Origin: Symsagittifera roscoffensis
Taxonomy: Eukaryota > Xenacoelomorpha > Acoela > Convolutidae
Assembly (NCBI RefSeq): GCF_963678635.1
Contig: NC_087070.1
Coordinates: 24,118,933 to 24,182,932, forward strand
DNA length: 64,000 nucleotides
Direction of reading: 5' to 3'
In this document: piece by piece, positions 20,038 through 28,743 of the stretch
How positions within the stretch are numbered: the stretch's first letter is position 1
Layout: each line of letters opens with the position of its first letter
Program-made: the position numbers and the translations under genes
Notes under the pieces: generated by a model
Told to the model about the DNA's origin: nothing
Seen by the model: the letters and a program-made list of their open reading frames with translations, nothing else
Databases searched by the model: none

Positions 20038-22643
20038 AATTATTAATTTTTCTCCAACTCCTTTTTCTAGTAATCTCAAATCAAAACATAAACCCTTCTC
20101 CTCGTACAGGACCACAAGATTTATTAGTAACACATTACGATTGTGAAGAAAATGAACAAAAAACACTACATAAATATGCAATAAATCAAGTATCACAATG
20201 TGAAACAGAACCACAAGCTATAGAAACCACAGATGTAATAGCAACACTCTATTCAAAAGCCCGAGCAACAACAGTTACAGGTTATAAATTCACAGCAACA
20301 TTTTCCGAAAAGAAAGTACATTGTTCACAAGTCTCGAACGGAAACAAAAACCGACTTGACCATGAATCATTCTATCAAAGTAATATAGAACGTCTTTTAC
20401 ATCTCAATCCCGACGATTGTAAAAATGAATTACTTAGACTAAACATCACACAAAATAAAAACTCCCAAAGAAAGTTAGTTAATTTTCAAGTTTTTCCAGA
20501 CTCTGTACATCAATCACAACTTGAAAGACACCAAGGACATATAAAACTAGACGAAAAATACCCGTATAACGGCGCACACGGACGATTAACCTATGACCTA
20601 CACGATAAACATTGGATACCACACATTGGTATAAATGACCCATCAAACTGCAAAGCAGACACAAAAAATAAAGGATACCAAGAAATAATGTTTTTTGATT
20701 GGAAAATACAACTCGAAAAAATACAACTAACACGAGATTTATCAGATAATACAATGATCTATCAAGGAATCCGATTACCTTGTAAAAATGATCAAGGTTA
20801 TTGCGACCCTACAACGAGAACACAAGCAACAATTGTTTGGTTCCCCGAAGATACATGTACAACATTTCAAGTAGCAAAAATACACGCTCGTATGATAAAA
20901 TTTCACGAAAAATATTTTATACAATCAATTCCATATGAACAAGTCCATCCATCACGAAAACTAAGTTCTAATTTTAGAAACATAGACAATATAGAAAATA
21001 AATTGACACGTTTTCAAATATATCAAGAAACAGAACTTGCATGTAAATACAGGAATCCACTTCACAGAACACAATACTCTGAAATATTAGTTGAATACGA
21101 AAAAGGATTCGACATGACCACTGGAAAAGTAAAAATCGACCCATATGCCACAGGTCATCCTCCAAACGAAGGAACATCCTATATACCAGTTAATTTTGAA
21201 AAAAGCAACGGACAACCTGGTGGACATCTAAAACCCCATGACACCAGAAGCACACGCTTACAAGAATTATCACTAATGAATACTACATATTTCGGTAATA
21301 TCCACTATGATATTCATTTAGATATGAAACTAGATTATACAATTAGCCGAATTTTTCAAGAAATGTCACTCTCCGAATTAGAAACACTACACCAACTATG
21401 CGAATTAGAACGAACACAAATATTACAATCACTTGCACTAGCAGTATTAAAAATACCCTATGCAGGATACTTATTATCTGGAAATAGATCAAATTTTTTA
21501 GACTATGAAGGAAACATCTTATGGTTTTATACTTGTACTAAAAAAGTATCACCACTATACGTTTTTGAAGATAAACGATGTTATAAAAGAATCCCTATCT
21601 TTTATAAGAATAAAGTACATTTCGTGGATACACTTTCACGAAGAACCTATTTCTGGGATACCGCAGTCCCATGTGGATCAGAAAACAGCCACAATGTAGT
21701 ACAACTAAACCCTGATGAAAATAAATATTATCTTCTCACTCCATATCCCACATTAATGCAATCACTCAAAAAATTTTCACCAGAAAGCATTCGCGCTATT
21801 GCTCGAAACCCAAATATAGACTTACAATCAATAGGAATCTATTCAAAATCAGATATTCAACATCACATTAGAACACAACAATTCCAAGAATTATTAACAC
21901 AAATGGACACTATACAAAGACAATCAATAGATCAAAATTTACGCAAACTTGCAGAAACCGCAGGATTTGCCGATATCTACACGCAAGACTATAGCGGATA
22001 TTTTAAAGACATTACAGATTATATATATCTAAACGGTGAAAAATACCGTCCCCAAGATATATCACCAATTAACATTTTTAGCTTTGTTACACTCAAAAAT
22101 GAGATCCTCGATTTTCTAGGATGGCCCTACTACATCTTAGAAAAATTGACTATTTTATACGCAATGTTTAACTTTATTGGATTTCTTTTCTCACTTTTAA
22201 AAGGAATCTACAACACATGTGCTATACACACACAAGTAAACAGACAAGCAAGCGTAGCACGCATACTCTTTGCAGGATTTTTTGGAATCTTTTCTACATC
22301 TATAAACAAAATTCTTTTAGACGCACAAATAAAAGAATATAACACAAAAATAGCAACACGACAAAATACATACGACGAAGAACATAACAATGTAGACATA
22401 ACGCCAACGGCACCACAATTACCACCCCTACCAAATAACCATCCACTATCCCTAGTCCCACGAAATTTTCGAAATTTAGCCATCACACATAATCCAAATT
22501 TTCGACTCACCACATCACAAAGTCCCATCCAACATATAATGACACACCAGTCACAAGATGATAATACTTATGAACAAATTATTGAACAACCCCATACCAC
22601 CGCTTTTCAGTCTCAAAATAATCATTTTTTTAGCCCACGATGA
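20025..22643 (+). CDS. Envelope-like membrane glycoprotein (872 aa)
   Basis: Begins with a typical signal peptide (residues 1-19, hydrophobic core LLIFLQLLFLV), then a large ectodomain with many cysteines and N-glycosylation motifs (N140-I-T, N419-T-T, N487-R-S among others). A coiled-coil-like Gln/Leu-rich stretch follows at about 620-655, then a strong hydrophobic segment near 705-728, a second near 742-766, and a Pro/Asn/Gln-rich tail of about 105 residues. This layout fits a viral class of spike protein that would sit in the membrane and bind or fuse with cells. It lies where env genes lie in errantivirus-like elements. I do not recognise the exact family; no motif proves class I, II or III fusion. 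It is intact here and broken by stops in both element 2 copies. Its stop overlaps the next start (ATGA). Confidence 0.8.
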   Translation: MYILKLLIFLQLLFLVISNQNINPSPRTGPQDLLVTHYDCEENEQKTLHKYAINQVSQCETEPQAIETTDVIATLYSKARATTVTGYKFTATFSEKKVHCSQVSNGNKNRLDHESFYQSNIERLLHLNPDDCKNELLRLNITQNKNSQRKLVNFQVFPDSVHQSQLERHQGHIKLDEKYPYNGAHGRLTYDLHDKHWIPHIGINDPSNCKADTKNKGYQEIMFFDWKIQLEKIQLTRDLSDNTMIYQGIRLPCKNDQGYCDPTTRTQATIVWFPEDTCTTFQVAKIHARMIKFHEKYFIQSIPYEQVHPSRKLSSNFRNIDNIENKLTRFQIYQETELACKYRNPLHRTQYSEILVEYEKGFDMTTGKVKIDPYATGHPPNEGTSYIPVNFEKSNGQPGGHLKPHDTRSTRLQELSLMNTTYFGNIHYDIHLDMKLDYTISRIFQEMSLSELETLHQLCELERTQILQSLALAVLKIPYAGYLLSGNRSNFLDYEGNILWFYTCTKKVSPLYVFEDKRCYKRIPIFYKNKVHFVDTLSRRTYFWDTAVPCGSENSHNVVQLNPDENKYYLLTPYPTLMQSLKKFSPESIRAIARNPNIDLQSIGIYSKSDIQHHIRTQQFQELLTQMDTIQRQSIDQNLRKLAETAGFADIYTQDYSGYFKDITDYIYLNGEKYRPQDISPINIFSFVTLKNEILDFLGWPYYILEKLTILYAMFNFIGFLFSLLKGIYNTCAIHTQVNRQASVARILFAGFFGIFSTSINKILLDAQIKEYNTKIATRQNTYDEEHNNVDITPTAPQLPPLPNNHPLSLVPRNFRNLAITHNPNFRLTTSQSPIQHIMTHQSQDDNTYEQIIEQPHTTAFQSQNNHFFSPR

Positions 22644-24445
22644 GCCGCCAACTTGGATCACTACACCGATCAAATTCCCACCCAACCAATCTTACCTCTC
22701 CAATCCCAATAATACCACTTTTTGCTTTTCCGCCACCCGATTTTTCACCTAGTAATGTAACATCAGGCATGAATTCCGACACTAATTCACACATCTCAGT
22801 TTTATATTCCATCTCACAACTCAATAACCCGAATATTGAAACCCCCGATGAATTTGCCGACTCAGAACCATCCCCATCCAATAATTTTCATAACTCTTCT
22901 AATTTTTCTCAACCCCCTTTTCAACCCATATTATCCAATAACCCTGACCCAATCACTCCCACACCCTCTTATGCTTCCCAAGTTACCCCAACCTACTCCT
23001 CATACCATTCTGACCAATCATCTCATTCTCCAGACACCCCCCGAATCTCCCCAGAGCTAGATAATTTTATTACCCTTCAACAACAACCCTACCACCTTAA
23101 TACCCCAACCATAAACCAAATCTCCTCCACAATAAATTCATCCAACCCCCCTACCCCTACACCCTCTTCAAATTATACTGAATCATTAGCACCATCATCC
23201 ACATCAACTGAATCTTCACTCAACACTAATAGAGCTTACCGCACTTTTAAAAGAAAGTTCCCCAACCATCCTTTCCCAGCAAAACCAGGAACAGCCCGTG
23301 AATACATCAACCACCCCAAGCATACTAACACAAAAGAATTTTTAGCCATCACCTTACCCTCATTCCCACAATACACCTTAAACACCCCCCACGACACTAA
23401 CGAAACACGCAACTTTGTAGATGAATACGTTTTAATGCCCACTCTCTCTTGGACCTCATATTATCATTTTACTAATCCTCTTTGCTTACCTTTATCTAAC
23501 ACTCACATCGATATAGAGCGAAATACGGACATGCTATATCGACTCACTACACCACTAACCGCTAGACAATTTACTTACGTTGGATATAAAAAATCACTAA
23601 AAACACACACTGCACCTAGAGCTAACGAATATACACTCGAATACTATGATCACAACATCATCAGAGCTAACCAAGATCAATTCTTAGACGACGATCGCTT
23701 CGCTAATCCACAAATTACCGAGAAATTTTTCATCAAGACACCATATATATTTACACTAAACATCTTCGACCGAAAGTTTGATCACATTATTTCAGAAGCA
23801 CTAACAGACACACAAGCATACGAAAGTTTTAAAGAACGCTTCCAATTATTTTCACTAACCTTTCATTTCCTTGCACCACACGAAAGAGATTTACACTGCT
23901 CACACGATATTATGTTGCGCACTAAACAAACCCACACATATAGTTATTATCGCTTCATCCAAAATCACTTTGACCTACACACACCCTCTAGACAACCACA
24001 CCATCGTTTTCAATTCCTTAATTCCAAATACACTTCACCATTTTTCCTAAATTTCACATATTGCATTAAAGATACTAACCTTCATGGTATTCTTCGCAAT
24101 TATGATCCCATAACCCAAATGTACATCTTCTGTCCCATCACCAAGACCTTCAACGCCGAAGAATCCCGACCCTTCCTTATCCCGCACGAGTTTGTACAAC
24201 CCATAGAAATCCCAATTTTAGAATTCATCCACAACACTAAATTCAATCACAAATTATATAATCTAATCCAAAACACACCTTATGAGTTTGCAGTTGGCAC
24301 TGAAGAACTAACCACTATTAAAGCACTTCAATTGCTTTGGCCACTGCTTCAGACTAAAAATATCATCCGCATCTTAGCTAAACTACTAACAACTTCAGAA
24401 CTAATTCACGACATCTTCCCCCACGGTTTTTTCCCCGACGACTAA
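22640..24445 (+). CDS. 601-aa conserved protein of unknown function
   Basis: Starts in the ATGA overlap with env. Residues 1 to about 195 are Ser/Pro/Thr/Asn-rich and low complexity. From about 202 onward the composition is that of a folded protein (YINHPKHTNTKEF, HFLAPHERDLHCSHDI and similar), with several Cys and His but no motif that I can name. No signal peptide or clear membrane segment is seen. Degenerate homologues lie in the same position after env in element 2 (28744-30432 and 38785-40473, minus strand), beginning MSRKIGSL against MSRQLGSL here and again in an ATGA overlap. So it is a genuine extra gene of this retroelement lineage, not a chance frame. The codon usage is C-richer than in gag-pol, which may reflect a different origin. 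Confidence 0.8.
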   Translation: MSRQLGSLHRSNSHPTNLTSPIPIIPLFAFPPPDFSPSNVTSGMNSDTNSHISVLYSISQLNNPNIETPDEFADSEPSPSNNFHNSSNFSQPPFQPILSNNPDPITPTPSYASQVTPTYSSYHSDQSSHSPDTPRISPELDNFITLQQQPYHLNTPTINQISSTINSSNPPTPTPSSNYTESLAPSSTSTESSLNTNRAYRTFKRKFPNHPFPAKPGTAREYINHPKHTNTKEFLAITLPSFPQYTLNTPHDTNETRNFVDEYVLMPTLSWTSYYHFTNPLCLPLSNTHIDIERNTDMLYRLTTPLTARQFTYVGYKKSLKTHTAPRANEYTLEYYDHNIIRANQDQFLDDDRFANPQITEKFFIKTPYIFTLNIFDRKFDHIISEALTDTQAYESFKERFQLFSLTFHFLAPHERDLHCSHDIMLRTKQTHTYSYYRFIQNHFDLHTPSRQPHHRFQFLNSKYTSPFFLNFTYCIKDTNLHGILRNYDPITQMYIFCPITKTFNAEESRPFLIPHEFVQPIEIPILEFIHNTKFNHKLYNLIQNTPYEFAVGTEELTTIKALQLLWPLLQTKNIIRILAKLLTTSELIHDIFPHGFFPDD

Positions 24446-24448
24446 CAG

Positions 24449-24527
24449 GTAAGTATGAATTAAATGAATATTACTAACTAATTAAAATATTAAAAAACTC
24501 ACCATACCTTATTCATGTTTTCTTTAG
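24449..24527 (+). other. Predicted 79-nt intron in the 3' UTR
   Basis: CAG|GTAAGTATG follows the stop codon of the 601-aa ORF by 3 nt. A TACTAAC branch-site string (24472-24478) and a pyrimidine-rich TTTTCTTTAG acceptor (ending 24527) follow. All three signals match the consensus and spacing of a short intron. The donor GTAAGTATG is kept at the homologous place in both element 2 copies. It is non-coding, so its role would be in RNA processing, export or quality control. Splicing is predicted, not shown. Confidence 0.75.
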
Positions 24528-26010
24528 ATTTTTAGCCTTCATCCGACGATCACCTACAAAAACCACAAAAGACAAATAAAAATCGCAAATTTCATCAAAC
24601 AGATTTCAAAAATTCTATTAATCTCTTACACTTATAGATTTATAAATTTAATACCAATGCAATAAATTCATTTCTAAAATTTTCCCCACAAGCAGTAAAT
24701 CTAATTATGATGAAAATTTGTAACTTAAAATTCCCCCATAACTAGCAGTAAATTTCCAAATTCTATGCAGTAAATTAATAAAATGCAAATGCAGTACTAA
24801 CCTTTTGATATTCTCATTTATTCGCACAGAAATTCTATCCACACTCGCACAGCTCGCCCACGAAGAATTGTTTAAAATAATGAATTTCAGTTTCAAGTTT
24901 TCACACTCAACAAATCTAACATATAATAACATGTTTCAAACTTTCCTTTAACCCGGTTGGAAAGGAATCATATACTAAACAAAACTAACCAACGCAGCTT
25001 ACTAAATACCACAAATCATAAAATAACAGCATGACTAAGAAAAGGAAACCAACGGTACCCAAACCGGATTAACCCAGTTTAAAACTGGATAATTTATTCT
25101 TTTGAAGACTATTATAAAGTCTAAGAAAGAAATAATAAAACACAAAAAAGTCGAAAGACAAACCCATACCACGAACAATTTACTTTTTGGAAAAAGGACA
25201 TAACCAACAAGACATAAGAAAAACCACAACAAACCCAACATAAAACGTTGTCACATAACAGGACCCCTCACAAAAACCGCATGAAATCATACTCCCACTC
25301 CTGGCCTAACCCACCAGGAAGGACGTCCTGAGCATGCTCTATAGCCGGCCTAACCCACCGCGCTACATCCACGCTTTGTGACCACACCTCTATTTTTAAT
25401 AAGAGCTACTCAAGTGTGAGTAACTCTTCAAAATAACCGAACTAAAACAAAAAGCTTTTGTGAAAACAACTAACTAAAATCATAATTAAAAAATATTAAA
25501 CTAATAAATGTTTTATAAAATGTAAATTACATTATGCAATACATAGATCAGAATACAACACCAAGGACGAACATCTAAAGACAAAACGACCCCACTACAC
25601 TCGAGAGAGAATGACCAACCACAATCGATATGCCACTCACAATCACAACTCAAAGGATTTAGAGTACGACTTGACTTCGCAGAAAAGGACTTCATTGAAC
25701 TAGACCAATGACCACCTCGATGTTCAAGTATACGTACAGATCCGAGTAACCAGGCATCCCCTCCACGCACAATCTCCACGCAGAACAGAAAAACCTGACA
25801 TAGCAAACCATTCTGAAATCAGATTTGAGTTTGTTGCAAAGACTTAGTCGTTGTCACTAGAAGACACAACGTCTTATGTCTCTAACTCCAGCTTCCTGGA
25901 ATTTCTTTAACAAAGAGGAAACAAAAGAAATATGATGTTCGCCAAACACCAACGTCCATCATCCATCCTTCGAATTGCAGAAGAACTATTCTAAAAAATT
26001 CTGTAAAACC
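24528..26010 (+). other. Long 3' untranslated region of element 1
   Basis: About 1.5 kb with no sense-strand coding signal. GCAGTA(A) occurs four times between 24692 and 24796. A GC-richer block at 25280-25390 contains GGCCTAACCCACC twice (near 25303 and 25350), a CCTGG...CCAGG stem-loop and the palindrome AGGACGTCCT. A minus-strand open frame at 25513-25806 looks accidental. Confidence 0.55.
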
Positions 26011-26017
26011 CGGATGG
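26011..26017 (+). promoter_or_regulatory. Polypurine-like tract before the 3' LTR
   Basis: GGATGGG directly precedes the LTR TGGAACC. The same GGATGGG|TGGAACC occurs at the start of the element 2 3' LTR (28108-28114, minus strand), so it is the conserved plus-strand priming site. It has one T and is shorter than usual polypurine tracts. Confidence 0.6.
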
Positions 26018-26428
26018 GTGGAACCTGATCTAAACTACATTTTATGATTGGATAATTTAGATATTTTACCAATGTAAAGTATTTAATATTAACCAATCAT
26101 GATCCATCTAACTAACAACCCACTTATTTGTAAGTGCTGAAGTTACTTGTAATTTCAGCACCAGAGAGATTTGAATTTAACTTAGAAATTAGTTGGACTC
26201 TCCCGAGCACTTCAGCAGCCGCAATAAACCAGTATACCCTAGATCTATTGAGCCTAGCAGAGACTAGTTAAACAACCTGAGACTAGATAGTATAAGAGTA
26301 AGATTAGGATCGGTATTAGACTAAGAAGTTGCACGAATCTATCCGGCCGAAAATAAGATAGCGTGACGAGCAGACGGTGTACCCTATCCGAAATTACTCT
26401 ATGAGTTAACCAACTCGGTCCTAACTCA
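26018..26428 (+). repeat. 3' LTR of element 1
   Basis: 411 bp, TG...CA, 99.5% identical by eye to 3872-4281 (one extra T in the run near 26040, and GCGTGAC in place of GCGAGAC). The palindrome repeats at 26134-26161. TATT follows at 26429. Confidence 0.95.
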
Positions 26429-26432
26429 TATT
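26429..26432. other. Target-site duplication, right copy (TATT)
   Basis: Matches 3868-3871. Removing the element and one TATT would leave an AAATTTATTTTCAG string, which resembles a nematode 3' splice site, so the insertion may have hit an intron end. That reading is weak. Confidence 0.85.
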
Positions 26433-27738
26433 TTCAGCGCACACCCGTGAGTTTTAAACGGTACGGGTTTGGCCCGGAATCAAACAAGGGCGTTAGCGTT
26501 TCCTCAGATTTTTGTTTTATTGACTTGACTAGAAGCCCAGGACATATGTTTTTTGTCCTGCGTTCTATATAACAGGTTCAAATTACGATCGAAAACAAAA
26601 AATCAATTGATAACTTCTCACTTTGCGTGTATAGTCATTTTTTTTTTCTTGTTTCTGATCTAAGATATATGTCGCCTACTCCCATAATCATTGAGCAGAT
26701 TCAAATCTCAATCTGAGAGAACAAAATCTAACTTTGTAAACTGTTTAATTTAACATATTTTCCTTTTTTCAAATTAAACGTTTATTATCACTTTTAAACT
26801 AGAACATTTAATAACCTTCGGTTTCACTGGCTGTGGTGGGCATAAATTGAGAACTGAAGCAAAAAGCCCTTCAGGCATATTTTCAATTATTAAGAATCAA
26901 TTAACATCCATAGTGAACCAAAAAAAAATCATTGCCCCCTGACTAGTCTTGATTGTTTTTTTTTCAAAATCACAATTTTTACGGTTAAATTTTGTTTGTT
27001 GTGGGCATGCCTCCTGCTAAACGAAGCTTTGATTAGTTTTGCTTCACAATTCTCGTTTTTTAAGGATGTGTACATGCCATTATTTTGCGCTGTTTCAATT
27101 TTTTGTTTCCTTTTGCTCTCGAATAAATTACTGCTGCCTTTTCTAATTTGGCGAAAAAGCCAACCTGAACCCACTTTTGTTTTGCGAGTGAAAAATTTCA
27201 GCATTTTTCAAGTGAGTGATGCGCAAACTTTGCAAAGCGAGTATACGGCCTAATCCATTTCAAAACCTAATTTCAAATTGCAAAAAGTTTCCGTTAAGCT
27301 CTCTCCCCTAACGTTTGCCCCTTTGCTCCCTTTCAACCCCCCTAACGTTTGCCTCTTTGCTCCCTTCAATTCAGCTGTGCTCTTAATTTTTTGCGGCTAA
27401 ACAGTAAAAGTGAAATGGAAAAACATAAATATTTATCAAAACATCATTTAGTTTTTGTGTGTAACCATAGAAATCTTCGTTAATGTGAAACGTTTGAGGT
27501 TGAAATGTTTAAAATTATTGTGCATATTGCTTACTGCGTAACAAATACTACGTTAAAAAAACCAATTGATATCAACTGCTAATTTTCTAAGAGAGAACCC
27601 GCATCCAAGTTTAGGCGTAAATAATCGATTATAACGGATTATTACGATAATTTTTTGACTATTATAATTGAGTATAATTACCAAAATTAGGTGTTTACAG
27701 GATTTATACTAGATAATAATCGTGATTATAATCTGAAG
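26433..27738. other. Host non-coding DNA between the two elements
   Basis: AT-rich with short repeats. CCTAACGTTTGCC...TTTGCTCCCTT occurs twice near 27307-27367. Overlapping open frames on both strands at 26929-27253 have no recognisable product. The 110-bp direct repeat at 27207 is listed separately. Confidence 0.55.
27207..27316. repeat. 110-bp direct repeat, copy 1
   Basis: TTCAAGTGAGTGATGCGCAA... to ...CCTAACGTTT matches 28316-28425 essentially without change. The two copies flank the element 2 3' LTR and about 200 bp of its 3' region. Confidence 0.9.
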
Positions 27739-27759
27739 TTACTCATAGAGTAACTTCAG
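27733..27759. repeat. 27-nt palindrome at the truncated LTR end
   Basis: CTGAAGTTACTC-ATA-GAGTAACTTCAG is a perfect inverted repeat of 12-nt arms. The core (TTACTC...GAGTAA) is also present, less perfectly, near the U5 end of the element 1 LTRs and at 56369-56385. Confidence 0.75.
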
Positions 27760-28107
27760 ATGAGGTACACTGTCTGTTCGGCACGCTATTTTATTTTCGG
27801 CCGGATAGATTCGTGCAACTTCTTAGTCTGATCCCAATCTTAATCTTACTCTTATAGCTCCTTTTCTCAATAGATCTAGTGTATGCTGGTATTTGCGAGT
27901 TAGTTTTGGAGCTTGTCCGAAAGGAGAACAACTGTAGTCTAAGAATTAATCAAATTATTCTGGTGCTGAATTTTTAAGTAGTTTCAGCACTACAAATAAT
28001 TGTCAGTGTTATTGTTGGAATATGATTGGTTAGTTAGTAATATTCTATAGGGATAATTTTATCGATAATGTAACTGGTTTGCAAATACTACCTCAGAACT
28101 GGTTCCA
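27739..28107 (-). repeat. 3' LTR of element 2 (truncated at U5 end)
   Basis: Reads TGGAACC from 28107 downward and carries the conserved CCGGCCGAAAATAA, CAGACAGTGTACC and GTGCTGAA palindrome blocks in LTR order. It ends about 35 bp short of the U5 end seen at 56345. Confidence 0.85.
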
Positions 28108-28743
28108 CCCATCCAAGATTTAGAGAGTTTTAATTTCTAAGTTGTTTATTGTAGTGAAGCACGGTTGAAGTAGTTTTCTTTGAGATATCGGGGCAGCGGC
28201 TTCGTGAAGGAAGCAGAAATGTAGACGTTTGTGTAGAAAAAAGAGGAACAGTTGTTCGTGTTCCAAAAGTGTGTCTCGTTTGATCGTGGGTCGTCTTGAG
28301 TGATCTTGTCACGCCTTCAAGTGAGTGATGCGCAAACTTTGCAAAGCGAGTATACGGCCTAATCCATTTCAAAACCTAATTTCAAATTGCAAAAAGTTTC
28401 CGTTAAGCTCTCTCCCCTAACGTTTACAAAATAAGGTTCAAATAAAAAGGTTACTTTTCTTTATTTCTTTGCAATTTTTTGAACCTACTGCTTTATTTTC
28501 CCCCAATTTTTTTGCCGAGTTTTTAATGTACTGATGCTGTATTGAAATTTACTGCCATATTATTTCCATGTCATTGTTAAATAGAAATTTAAAAACTTAG
28601 AAAAAAAATAGCCATTTTTTAAATTATTTTATTATTTTTTAGATGAATGATCGGTGAAATGAAAAAGAGTAAAGTGAGAAATTTATAAAGAATGGTGATT
28701 GTTTTGTTTATTTATTTGTTGAAATATTTAATGCATACTTACG
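28108..28743 (-). other. 3' region of element 2, with splice donor
   Basis: Non-coding. It holds the GGATGGG tract (28108-28114), the second 110-bp repeat (28316-28425) and, at 28733-28743 on the minus strand, CGTAAGTATGC, the homologue of the element 1 intron donor, here overlapping the 601-aa ORF stop codon. The open frame at 28130-28372 (minus) partly covers the host-like repeat and has no recognisable product. Confidence 0.6.
28316..28425. repeat. 110-bp direct repeat, copy 2
   Basis: Second copy of 27207-27316. Its presence inside element 2's 3' region suggests either that it is a mobile repeat or that a local rearrangement duplicated flanking host DNA. Confidence 0.9.

Larger units (their letters stand above)
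3872..26428 (+). mobile_element. Element 1: giant recent env-bearing Ty3/gypsy-type LTR retroelement
   Basis: A complete element: TATT target duplication, 410/411-bp LTRs, primer-binding site at 4284, single-frame gag-pol with CCHC knuckle, DSGA protease, YLDD reverse transcriptase, RNase H and DD35E integrase, then five downstream ORFs including an envelope-like glycoprotein, a 3'-UTR intron and a purine stretch before the 3' LTR. Domain order PR-RT-RH-IN places it in the Ty3/gypsy (Metaviridae) group. The LTRs differ by one substitution and one T-run indel, so it inserted recently. At 22.6 kb it is far larger than usual for the group. 5.3 kb of this is an internal gag-pol tandem duplication, and the rest is the large polyprotein and the 3' gene block. 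Its sense strand is strongly A-rich and G-poor. Confidence 0.95.

Noticed and set aside
25302..25362. tRNA-like A box (TAGCGCGGTGGGTTAGGC, minus strand) suggesting a SINE
   Set aside because: No B box at a suitable distance and no poly-A end.
25513..25806. 97-aa minus-strand ORF in the 3' UTR of element 1
   Set aside because: Antisense to the element, no homologue in element 2, no recognisable domain.
26929..27253. Overlapping ORFs on both strands
   Set aside because: Mutually overlapping with repetitive content; no product recognisable.
28130..28372. 80-aa minus-strand ORF in the element 2 3' region
   Set aside because: Runs into the host-like 110-bp repeat and has no counterpart in element 1.
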